Below are positions 1 through 4,997 of a DNA stretch of 6,185 nucleotides, piece by piece; position 1 is the first letter of the stretch, and every line of letters starts with the position of its first letter. The notes under the pieces are model-generated. The model was given only the letters and a program-made list of their open reading frames with translations. It was not told the origin of the DNA and did not search any database. The position numbers and the translations under genes are program-made. Location of the stretch: contig JAEXUU010000378.1 in assembly GCA_023452965.1 (NCBI GenBank), positions 1 to 6,185 on the forward strand, in the 5' to 3' direction. Source of the DNA: Pseudomonadota bacterium. GTDB taxonomy: Bacteria; Pseudomonadota; Alphaproteobacteria; Rhizobiales; Beijerinckiaceae.

Positions 1-112
1 ACCTGGTGAGATAGGCCGCGAGCGCGAACCAGAAGGCGAGGCGGCGCCCCGGGCTGCCGAAGATGCTCGGCGCGCGCCAGTGCGCCGGATGGTGCGAAGC
101 CGGTGCGCTCAC
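1..112 (-). CDS. phnE: Phosphonate-type ABC transporter permease, N-terminal fragment
   Basis: This is the start of the inner-membrane permease of the importer encoded by the two preceding genes; only 37 codons are in the window. It begins at GTG (112-110), which overlaps the stop codon of the ATPase gene as GTGA, so translation is probably coupled. The visible peptide has a short polar N-terminus ([19 protein letters not shown]), then a basic stretch and a hydrophobic run ([15 protein letters not shown]) that looks like the beginning of the first membrane helix. No permease motif (the EAA loop) is visible because the gene runs off the edge. The assignment therefore rests on gene order phnD-phnC-phnE, the usual order for this transporter family, plus the hydrophobic start. 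Confidence 0.8.
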   Translation of the reverse strand, partial: MSAPASHHPAHWRAPSIFGSPGRRLAFWFALAAYLTR

Positions 113-948
113 GGCCGCATGCCGATCAGCGCGGGCTCGTCATCATCCTCGCTCGGTGCGGGAGCCCAGTCCTCGGCGCCGTAGATCTCGGTCAGCGCGG
201 CTTCGGTCAGGGCCGAGGCTTCGGCGTCGAAGACGACGATGCCGTCTCGCAGGCCGATGATACGGTCGGCATAGGCGCGGGCGAGGGCGACGTCGTGGAT
301 GTTGATGATCGCCGGAGTCTGGCGCTCGGCGACGAGTTCGCGCACCAGCCGCATGATCTGACGCGATGTCTTGGGATCCAGGCTCGCAGTCGGTTCGTCG
401 AGCAGCAGCAGGTCCGGCCGCTGCATCAGGGCGCGGGCGATGCCGACGCGCTGGCGCTGGCCGCCGGAGAGCGCATCGGCGCGCTGGTTGTGGTAGCCGT
501 CGAGCCCGACACGATCGAGCAATGCAAAGGCGGCCTGGATGTCCTCCGGCGGGAAGCGCCAGCGCAGCGAGGCGATGAGCCCGACATAGCCGAGCCGCCC
601 GGAAAGCACGTTCTGCATCACGCTCAGCCGCTCGACCAGGTTGTACTCCTGGAAGATCATGCCGATGCGGCGCCGGGCGGCGCGCAGGCCCTTGCGGTCG
701 AGCGCGACGATGTCCTCGCCGTTGAGCAGGATGCGTCCGGCGGTCGGTTCGACCAGCCGGTTGATGCAGCGGATGAAGGTACTCTTGCCGGCGCCGGAGG
801 AGCCAATCACCGCCACGAGCTGCGGCCGGTCGATCACGACGTCGATGCCGCCGAGCGCCTTCTTGCCGGTCGGGTAGACCTTGGTCAGCCCTTCGACGGC
901 GAGGAGCGGCGAGGAGCCGCCCGTCGCCGCATGGAAGCCGTCAGACAT
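109..948 (-). CDS. phnC: Phosphonate-type ABC transporter ATP-binding protein
   Basis: This cytoplasmic ATPase powers import of a phosphonate, phosphite or similar phosphorus compound together with the PhnD-like binding protein and PhnE-like permease. The 279-residue product has every nucleotide-binding motif in order: Walker [10 protein letters not shown] (49-57), Q-loop Q100 in [14 protein letters not shown], signature LSGGQ (160-164), Walker B LLLLDE (180-185), D-loop ASLD (188-191) and H-loop H218. The [12 protein letters not shown] segment and the GRLGYVG stretch near 118-123 are typical of PhnC rather than of other importers. E. coli PhnC is about 262 residues; the extra length here is a short N-terminal lead and an acidic tail ([11 protein letters not shown], 266-276). 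The ATG at 948 shares its A with the upstream TGA stop (TGATG), and AAGGG lies 6 nt before it. The stop overlaps the permease start. Family assignment is firm; the exact substrate cannot be read from the ATPase. Confidence 0.94.
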   Translation of the reverse strand: MSDGFHAATGGSSPLLAVEGLTKVYPTGKKALGGIDVVIDRPQLVAVIGSSGAGKSTFIRCINRLVEPTAGRILLNGEDIVALDRKGLRAARRRIGMIFQEYNLVERLSVMQNVLSGRLGYVGLIASLRWRFPPEDIQAAFALLDRVGLDGYHNQRADALSGGQRQRVGIARALMQRPDLLLLDEPTASLDPKTSRQIMRLVRELVAERQTPAIINIHDVALARAYADRIIGLRDGIVVFDAEASALTEAALTEIYGAEDWAPAPSEDDDEPALIGMRP

Positions 949-1937
949 CAGTCGCCCTTCAGCTTGGCGAGGCCGTCCTGGGTATAGGTGATGCCGCTTT
1001 CGCGCTGGATCACGATGATGTCCGACCAGGCGGCTTTGTAGCTCAGCTCCTTGAAGCCTTTGGTGTCCTTGAACTCCTTGGCGAGCCCGGACTTGAGGAA
1101 GTCGAAGGAAAGGAAGGCTTCCTTGATCTTGGCCTGAAGCTCCGGGTTGAGGTCGTGGGCGATGCCGAAGGCGGTGCGCGGGAAGGGCGCGGATTCGTAG
1201 ACGATGCGGACGTCGTCGCGCTTGAACATGCCGCGATCGGCCATGCGCTCGAGCACGCTGGAGGCGACGGGGGCCGCGTCATAGTCCTTGTTGACCACGC
1301 CCATGATCGAATTGTCGTGCTTGCCGGAATAGAGGACCTCGTAGTCCTTGCCGGGCACGATGCCCTTTTCCTTGAACAGGATGCGCGGCGCGGTGTCGCC
1401 GGAGTTCGAGGAGGGCGCGACATGGGCGACGCGCTTGCCCTTGAGGTCGGCGATCGACTGGATCGCGCTGCCCTTCGGCACGATCAGCTGCAGGGTGTAG
1501 CCGATCGAGTTGTCGTGCTTCTCCATCGCCACGATCGGCCGGAAGCCGGCGAGGTTGACCGCGAAGGGCGTCGGCCCGCTGGCGACGCCGGCAATGTGCA
1601 GGCGGCCGGAGCGCATCGCCTCGACCTGCGCCGCATAGGATTCGGCGCCGAACCACTTGACCTTCTTGCCGGTGACCTTGGTGAGATGGGCCAGGAAGTC
1701 GGCGAAGACGTTCTCGTAGACTGACGGGTCCTCGACCGGCGTATAGGAGAAGATCAGCGTGTCCGGGTCCTTCTGCCGCGCCTTGTCCGACGGGATGTCG
1801 GCGAGCAGATCGCCATCGGCGTCGCAATAGCGGGCGTCGAGCGTGCCACGGTTGGGACAGGTCTGCGCCTGTGCCGGGCTGGCAAGGCCGAAACCGAGCG
1901 CGATCAGGCAAAGCGACGCGATCTTGGCGCGCAGCAT
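948..1937 (-). CDS. phnD: Phosphonate/phosphite-type periplasmic substrate-binding protein
   Basis: This periplasmic protein captures the substrate and delivers it to the PhnE/PhnC importer. The 329-residue product opens with a signal peptide (basic start, hydrophobic core, predicted cut after AQA at 22-24). The fold matches the PhnD/PtxB family: a first lobe with [19 protein letters not shown] (63-81) and [17 protein letters not shown] (95-111), an anion-binding loop SSNSG (176-180) at the start of a helix, like the S-T-S-G loop of PhnD, and [12 protein letters not shown] (204-215) followed by D220, the positions where PhnD contacts the ligand amine or phosphonate. The mature N-terminus carries two cysteines (27, 38) and a DADGDLLAD loop (39-47). 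The ATG at 1937 has an excellent AGGGAGG site 5 nt upstream. Phosphonate, phosphite or an organophosphate are all possible ligands. No C-P lyase or phosphite dehydrogenase gene is in the window to decide. Confidence 0.92.
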   Translation of the reverse strand: MLRAKIASLCLIALGFGLASPAQAQTCPNRGTLDARYCDADGDLLADIPSDKARQKDPDTLIFSYTPVEDPSVYENVFADFLAHLTKVTGKKVKWFGAESYAAQVEAMRSGRLHIAGVASGPTPFAVNLAGFRPIVAMEKHDNSIGYTLQLIVPKGSAIQSIADLKGKRVAHVAPSSNSGDTAPRILFKEKGIVPGKDYEVLYSGKHDNSIMGVVNKDYDAAPVASSVLERMADRGMFKRDDVRIVYESAPFPRTAFGIAHDLNPELQAKIKEAFLSFDFLKSGLAKEFKDTKGFKELSYKAAWSDIIVIQRESGITYTQDGLAKLKGD

Positions 1938-1942
1938 GGCAA

Positions 1943-1949
1943 CCTCCCT
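1943..1949 (-). promoter_or_regulatory. Strong ribosome binding site of the phnD-like gene
   Basis: On the minus strand AGGGAGG sits 5 nt before the ATG at 1937. It is the clearest Shine-Dalgarno sequence in the transporter operon and fixes the start of the binding-protein gene. The downstream transporter genes rely on stop/start overlaps, as expected when the binding protein is made in excess. Confidence 0.85.
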
Positions 1950-1976
1950 GGAAGCGGCGCTCCGTTGATCGGGCGC

Positions 1977-1994
1977 ATGTAAGATTTCTTACAT
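1977..1994. promoter_or_regulatory. Perfect palindrome, probable operator of the DeoR-type regulator
   Basis: ATGTAAGATTTCTTACAT is a perfect inverted repeat: two 8-bp arms around TT. It stands out as AT-rich in a very GC-rich gap between the regulator stop and the phnD start. Its central 16 bp, TGTAAGATTTCTTACA, match the classical E. coli DeoR operator TGTTAGAATTCTAACA (as known from the literature) at 13 of 16 positions with the same arm length. It is flanked by TTGATC (1965-1970) and GATCAA (1998-2003), a second inverted repeat not quite symmetric about the centre. On the minus strand TTGATC at 2003-1998 could serve as a -35 box with a weak -10 (TACATG) at the far edge of the palindrome, which would place the operator in the promoter spacer. 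No U-run follows and the stem is AT-rich, so a terminator is unlikely. No second copy was found upstream of the regulator. Confidence 0.72.
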
Positions 1995-2025
1995 CCTGAT
2001 CAACCTTGGCCGGCTAAGCAAGGCT

Positions 2026-2820
2026 TTAGGCGACGAGGCAGGCGATTCCTGTGCGTTGCCAGGCCTCGCGCAGGCGTGCCGGCGGCTCGGCATCGGTGAC
2101 GATCATGCGGAACGCGCCTGGAGCCGCGATCCGCGCCGTGCTGGTCTGGTCGAATTTCGAGCTGTCCGCGACCCCGAGGACCTGGCCGGAGCGGCTGATC
2201 GCGGCCTGGCGCACCGCGATCTTCTCGAGGTCGAAATCCATCGGCGAGCCATCGTCGTCGAAGCCGTTGAGGCCCAGTACGGCGTAGTCGAAGCGGAAGC
2301 CCATGATGCAGGCGACCGCCGCCTGGCCGACCAGCGAACCATTGGCGCCGCGGGTGCTGCCGCCGGTGACCACGACGTCGAAGATACCGTGATTGCAGAA
2401 GATCTGCGCGACGGAGACGCTGGACGTGACCACGCGCAGCCCGGGCTTGCTCAGCAGGGCCCGCGCCACGGCCTCGACCGTCGTGCCGACATCGAGGAAG
2501 ATCGAGGCGCCCGGCGGCACGATCTCGGCGACCGCCGCCCCGATGCGCTGCTTGCCTTGCGGCGCCACCATCAGCTTCTGGGCATAGGCCGAGCGATAGC
2601 CGCCGGAGGCAAGGCCCGCGCCGCCATGGAAGCGCTGCAGATAGTTGCTGGCCTGCAACTGGATGATGTCCCGGCGAACCGTCTGGGCGGAGACGCCGAA
2701 GCGCTCGGCAAGCGTCTCGATCGTGGTGAAGCCGACCTGCTGGACGATCGCAAGAATCTGCTGCTGGCGCGACGTCAGGTCCTTGGCGCCGGAGGCGTCT
2801 TCGCTGCGCATCTCGTTCAC
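2026..2820 (-). CDS. DeoR/GlpR-family transcriptional regulator
   Basis: A DNA-binding regulator of 264 residues, the usual length for the DeoR/GlpR family, which mostly represses sugar, polyol or phosphate-ester genes and is released by a phosphorylated metabolite. The N-terminal winged helix-turn-helix is clear: TSRQQQILAIVQQVG (16-30), recognition region LAERFGVSAQTVRRDIIQL (37-55) and the wing RFHGGAGL (63-70). The C-terminal sensor domain shows the family phosphate-binding signature IFLDVGTT (107-114), then VVTGGSTRGANGSLVG (150-165), FDYAVLGLNGFDDDG (177-191) and DSSKF (219-223). The start is GTG at 2820; an in-frame ATG at 2811 is an alternative, and neither has a strong ribosome site. 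It lies upstream of and co-oriented with the importer, with a palindromic operator candidate between them, so it probably controls the importer. The effector is not known. Family confidence is high, target is inferred. Confidence 0.93.
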   Translation of the reverse strand: MNEMRSEDASGAKDLTSRQQQILAIVQQVGFTTIETLAERFGVSAQTVRRDIIQLQASNYLQRFHGGAGLASGGYRSAYAQKLMVAPQGKQRIGAAVAEIVPPGASIFLDVGTTVEAVARALLSKPGLRVVTSSVSVAQIFCNHGIFDVVVTGGSTRGANGSLVGQAAVACIMGFRFDYAVLGLNGFDDDGSPMDFDLEKIAVRQAAISRSGQVLGVADSSKFDQTSTARIAAPGAFRMIVTDAEPPARLREAWQRTGIACLVA

Positions 2821-3063
2821 GATGCTTCGCCCGATCCGTGGTTGTCGGTCATCTGCGAGAGGCGCCGAACATGGGCCCGAAGCTACGCGATCGAGGGATG
2901 CAGCTCCGGTGGAGTTCGACCCGAGCGCCGCGATCGATGTCGTGCATCTTCAGCCTTCTCCAGCGAATCGCCGCACAGCGAAGCAGGAGCGGGGCAGAAA
3001 ATCGAGCCGATGATGTGGCGCGGCGCAGATCAGCCGGCAGCTGTCCCGCTCGGCATGCGCCGC
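2821..3063. other. Intergenic region holding the regulator promoter
   Basis: This 243-bp gap separates the end of the beta-barrel gene from the start of the regulator, both on the minus strand. It must contain the promoter of the regulator, but I cannot point to convincing -35/-10 boxes. No second copy of the TGTAAGA operator half-site was found, so autoregulation through the same palindrome is not supported. Short open frames across it are shadows without a ribosome site or coding character. Confidence 0.5.
3020..3063 (-). terminator. Inverted repeat directly after the beta-barrel gene, possible terminator
   Basis: A perfect 8-bp inverted repeat (GCGGCGCA at 3020-3027, TGCGCCGC at 3056-3063) begins at the base next to the stop codon of the beta-barrel gene. 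A smaller GCCG/CGGC pair (3033-3036, 3051-3054) lies inside the 28-nt loop. There is no U-run on the minus strand after it, so it is not a textbook intrinsic terminator, though many GC-rich genomes use such stems at gene ends. It could equally be a mRNA 3'-end stabiliser. Confidence 0.35.
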
Positions 3064-3963
3064 TCAGAAGGTCCAGCCGATGTCGAGTTGCACGAGGTGG
3101 CGACTGAAATTCGTCAGGTCGAGCCGGCCTGGCTGGCCTTTCTCCTCGCCATAGACCTGGACGTTGTAGGCCAGAGAGACCGCGAGCTGTTCGGTCGCCT
3201 GCCAGTAGATGCCCGGGCCGACGAAGGTGGCGTGCCCGGCGAGCTTGCCGAAGCCGAGGGTGTCGTGCTGGCGCATATGGCGGACCTCGCCGCTCAGATA
3301 GACGCTCTCGACGACCTGCCAGGCGAGCGCGCCGCCGATGACGAAGGTCGAGGCCCGCTCATGCGGGGAGGGGCCGGACCAGATCAGATTATGCGACAGG
3401 TTGAAGGCTGCATGGAGCGTGTCGGGGATCAGGACCTTGTCGGCCAGCAGGCGCATCGTGGTGTTGTAGGTCGAGAAGCGACCCTCGCCATGGCTCTCGT
3501 TGCGCTCCAGCCCGGCATCGATGCCCATGGTCAGGCCGAGGCCGTGCCGGCCATGGCTGAGCAGGCGATAGCGCGCCTCGAAGCCACCGCCATAGGCCTT
3601 GTCCTTGAGCCCCTGGCGCTCGATCTGCGAACGCGTCGTGCCGCCGAGCAGATAGGGGCTGACCTCCAGGCAGGGCAGCAGGCCGTAGGAGCCCTGCAGC
3701 ATCGCGCCGCGGCCCATGGAACGGCCGCGCCGGACGCCGCCATCGGCATTGAGCGTCAGGCCAAGGCTGCCGCGGCCGAGATCGGCGATGCCGGAGCCGT
3801 CGGTGAAGCCGAAGGCGTCGGTCGGGGCGTCATCGTCATTGTCGCAGACGGAGCTCGCCGCCTTTGGATCGGGTCTGCCCTCGATCGCCCGCGCCGGAGC
3901 GAGCATGGAGAGCGTGATCGCAAGGCCGACAGCCAATGCGCCGAGAGAGGGGAAATGCGCCAA
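3064..3963 (-). CDS. Predicted outer-membrane beta-barrel protein, function unknown
   Basis: From the TTG at 3963 the product is 299 residues. A hydrophobic stretch LGALAVGLAITLSMLAP (7-23) ending in ARA (24-26) looks like a signal peptide. The mature part is rich in Gly, Tyr and alternating hydrophobic residues, for example RGSLGLTLNADGGV, AYGGGFEARYRLL, GLGLTMGIDAGL, STFVIGGALAWQV, SVYLSGEVRHM and LAVSLAYNVQVYG. It ends in LVQLDIGWTF, and a terminal Phe with alternating pattern is the usual targeting signal for outer-membrane barrels. Cys40 and Cys98 could form one disulfide. I do not recognise a specific family; general likeness is to small porin or phenol-degradation-type transporter barrels. 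No in-frame ATG can give a full signal peptide: the only internal one, at residue 20, is too late. An open frame continues to 4338 but lacks coding character. The start is thus the weak point, and a TTG fed by a distant ribosome site, or a sequence error near 3964-4000, are the two explanations. Confidence 0.8.
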   Translation of the reverse strand: MAHFPSLGALAVGLAITLSMLAPARAIEGRPDPKAASSVCDNDDDAPTDAFGFTDGSGIADLGRGSLGLTLNADGGVRRGRSMGRGAMLQGSYGLLPCLEVSPYLLGGTTRSQIERQGLKDKAYGGGFEARYRLLSHGRHGLGLTMGIDAGLERNESHGEGRFSTYNTTMRLLADKVLIPDTLHAAFNLSHNLIWSGPSPHERASTFVIGGALAWQVVESVYLSGEVRHMRQHDTLGFGKLAGHATFVGPGIYWQATEQLAVSLAYNVQVYGEEKGQPGRLDLTNFSRHLVQLDIGWTF

Positions 3964-3969
3964 GACCGT

Positions 3970-4009
3970 GTATCCGCCATGCCAACCTGAAGGCTGCCAT
4001 GGCGGATAC
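3970..4009 (-). promoter_or_regulatory. Long hairpin in the leader of the beta-barrel gene
   Basis: Bases 3970-3981 and 3998-4009 form a perfect 12-bp inverted repeat (GTATCCGCCATG on the minus strand pairing with CATGGCGGATAC). In the minus-strand RNA the helix continues past one G-G mismatch with CA/UG, a G-U pair and CC/GG, closed by a UUCA tetraloop: 17 pairs in 40 nt. In plus-strand RNA the G-U pair becomes A-C and is lost, so the structure is slightly better in the sense direction of the beta-barrel mRNA. AGGAG (4015-4011) lies one base before it and the TTG start (3963) six bases after it. No U-run follows on either strand, so it is not a simple terminator. It may shape translation initiation, or be a protein-binding site in DNA. 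Confidence 0.7.
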
Positions 4010-4010
4010 G

Positions 4011-4015
4011 CTCCT
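4011..4015 (-). promoter_or_regulatory. Shine-Dalgarno sequence upstream of the leader hairpin
   Basis: AGGAG on the minus strand. In linear distance it is 10 nt before an out-of-frame ATG (4000) and 47 nt before the in-frame TTG (3963). With the 40-nt hairpin folded out, only C plus ACGGTC, 7 nt in all, separate it from the TTG, which is standard spacing. Use by the beta-barrel gene is inferred, not shown. Confidence 0.5.
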
Positions 4016-4118
4016 AAGCAGGCGTGAAAATCAGCACGGCGAGCGTCGGCGCGAGCCGAAACCTGCCCCGTTTTCGTCGCAGCGGTTAACAGATCGCTTG
4101 CATGCGCCGTCGCTTTCT

Positions 4119-4146
4119 CAGGATCGGCACGCGAAGCCTCTGATCC
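4119..4146 (-). terminator. Weak stem-loop after the small basic secreted protein gene
   Basis: On the minus strand, GGATC (4146-4142) and GATCC (4125-4121) pair around AGA, GGC, a 7-nt loop and GCC, giving a 5+3 bp bulged stem about 22 nt after the stop at 4169. There is no U-run. It could end the transcript of the small gene, but a stem this short may be chance. Confidence 0.22.
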
Positions 4147-4168
4147 CCTCGTGCAATCAATGCGAGAA

Positions 4169-4513
4169 CTACCGCGTCGCGCCGCTGCAGCATCCGGCTC
4201 GGTTGCCGCGCGGCGAAGGGCGGGGATTCCTGAAGTCGGACAGGTAGCGCCTGTGATCCGCTTCCGCCTTGCGGCGGCGCTCCGCGAGGTTCCGGTAGAT
4301 TTGCTGCTCGCCCCTGTAGCGCGGAGTGTCGCGGACATTGTAGCTCCGGCTCGGTGCCGTCGAGGTCGGCCGCCATTGCTGGGTCTGCTTCAGTCTGATC
4401 TGGGCGCTGGCCTCGCCGGTCAGGACGAGGCCACCCAATGCCAGCGCAGCGGCGGCGAGAAACGCGCCGCAGGATAGGGAGCGGGCGGTACGGGGCGATC
4501 TGGTCGGTTTCAT
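4169..4513 (-). CDS. Small basic secreted protein, hypothetical
   Basis: A 114-residue product of unknown function. The first 37 residues form a textbook signal peptide: a basic n-region (MKPTRSPRTARS), a long hydrophobic core (CGAFLAAAALALGGLVLTG) and an EASA cut site before Gln38. The mature part of about 77 residues is strongly basic and polar, with many Arg, Gln and Pro (for example QIRLKQTQQWRPTS and NLAERRRKAEADHRRYLSDF). A likely helix spans roughly 68-93 and a double cysteine lies near the end (108-109). The ATG at 4513 has GGAG 7 nt upstream, so the start is well supported. It is divergent from the six-cysteine gene and 205 bp upstream of the beta-barrel gene on the same strand. An overlapping open frame at 4086-4520 is a shadow. 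I recognise no family. Confidence 0.78.
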   Translation of the reverse strand: MKPTRSPRTARSLSCGAFLAAAALALGGLVLTGEASAQIRLKQTQQWRPTSTAPSRSYNVRDTPRYRGEQQIYRNLAERRRKAEADHRRYLSDFRNPRPSPRGNRAGCCSGATR

Positions 4514-4657
4514 CGGTCACTCCATGGTCGGCGGCCCACAGAGCTAGCCGCTGTCTCCGCGTTGCGCTTCACCAGAACGGGGGAAGCGGCGCGAGCGATG
4601 CCGGGCCAGACTCGCGGCGAGAAGGCTGGACAGCCGCAGCGCCAATGGGGGTGGGAT
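4514..4657. other. Divergent promoter region between two secreted-protein genes
   Basis: This 144-bp gap lies between the starts of the minus-strand basic protein gene and the plus-strand six-cysteine gene and should contain promoters for both. I see the GGAG site for the minus gene, but no convincing -35/-10 pair on either strand and no notable repeat. Confidence 0.45.
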
Positions 4658-4978
4658 ATGACGCCGGTTCTTGTTGTCCTCGGGCTGCTTGTCTTCACGC
4701 AGGCATCGCCGGCGGTGGGGCAGGCGAACTGCGTCCGCGCCGGCGAGCCTTCGTTCACCGGCAACAAGACTTTGGTGAACAGCTGCGGGCGGAGCGTCAC
4801 CATCAGCTACAGCGACGATTTCTCCTGCGGGCCCGGCAAGGAGACCTGCACGGTTCAGATCCCGGCCGGCAAGTCCGCGGTGATCTCGACACCGGCCGGG
4901 CAGGGCAATTCCTGGATCGCCTGCTGGGGCAGCAAGCGACCGCGGCCAGGCGCAGGCGGCGCTGTCCTCTGCGAGTGA
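4658..4978 (+). CDS. Small six-cysteine secreted protein, hypothetical
   Basis: A 106-residue product from the ATG at 4658, with the purine-rich GGGGGTGGG just upstream as a likely ribosome site. Residues 1 to about 21-24 are a hydrophobic signal peptide (TPVLVVLGLLVFTQASPAVG). The reading frame is open back to a TTG at 4562 and an ATG at 4598, but those would bury the signal peptide behind a polar stretch, so 4658 is preferred. The mature protein of about 83 residues has six cysteines (25, 43, 57, 64, 89, 105), an even number that suggests three disulfides made in the periplasm, with spaced N-x-C-G, F-S-C-G, E-T-C-T and W-I-A-C-W contexts. I recognise no named family; similar short cysteine-patterned exported proteins are common in rhizobial relatives and have no known role. 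It is the only plus-strand gene here and converges with the autotransporter gene, 19 bp away. Confidence 0.78.
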   Translation: MTPVLVVLGLLVFTQASPAVGQANCVRAGEPSFTGNKTLVNSCGRSVTISYSDDFSCGPGKETCTVQIPAGKSAVISTPAGQGNSWIACWGSKRPRPGAGGAVLCE

Positions 4979-4987
4979 GCGCCGCCT
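4954..4987. terminator. Stem-loop between convergent genes, probable bidirectional terminator
   Basis: A perfect 10-bp inverted repeat, AGGCGGCGCT (4954-4963) and AGCGCCGCCT (4978-4987), encloses a 14-nt loop. It covers the last codons and TGA stop of the plus-strand six-cysteine gene and ends 10 bp from the stop of the converging autotransporter gene. The position between convergent stops is what a two-way terminator would have. No T-run follows on either side, so strength and mechanism are uncertain. Confidence 0.55.
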
Positions 4988-4997
4988 CGGCCCAAGG

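Noticed and set aside
103..987. A 294-codon plus-strand open frame opposite phnC
   Set aside because: The opposite strand encodes an ATPase with all motifs intact; the plus frame has no recognisable motif or ribosome site.
1155..1724. A 189-codon plus-strand open frame opposite phnD
   Set aside because: It mirrors the codon bias of phnD and shows no coding features of its own.
1977..1994. Reading the palindrome as a terminator of the regulator gene
   Set aside because: The arms are AT-rich with a 2-nt centre that cannot form a tight RNA loop without opening pairs, and no U-run follows; an operator fits better.
2056..3990. A 644-codon open frame on the plus strand across the regulator and beta-barrel genes
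   Set aside because: It is antisense to two well-supported genes, is rich in Arg, Ala, Asp and Gly with no domain or signal, and is expected by chance in GC-rich DNA where stop codons are rare.
3964..4338. N-terminal extension of the beta-barrel frame to a start at 4338
   Set aside because: The extra residues are low-complexity Ala/Arg/Ser, overlap the small secreted-protein gene on the same strand, and would place the signal peptide deep inside the protein.
4086..4520. A 144-codon minus-strand frame overlapping the small basic protein
   Set aside because: It lacks a signal peptide and ribosome site, while the overlapping 4169-4513 frame has both.
4562..4657. Upstream starts (TTG 4562, ATG 4598) for the six-cysteine protein
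   Set aside because: They add a polar segment ahead of an otherwise normal signal peptide; the ATG at 4658 has a purine-rich site just before it.
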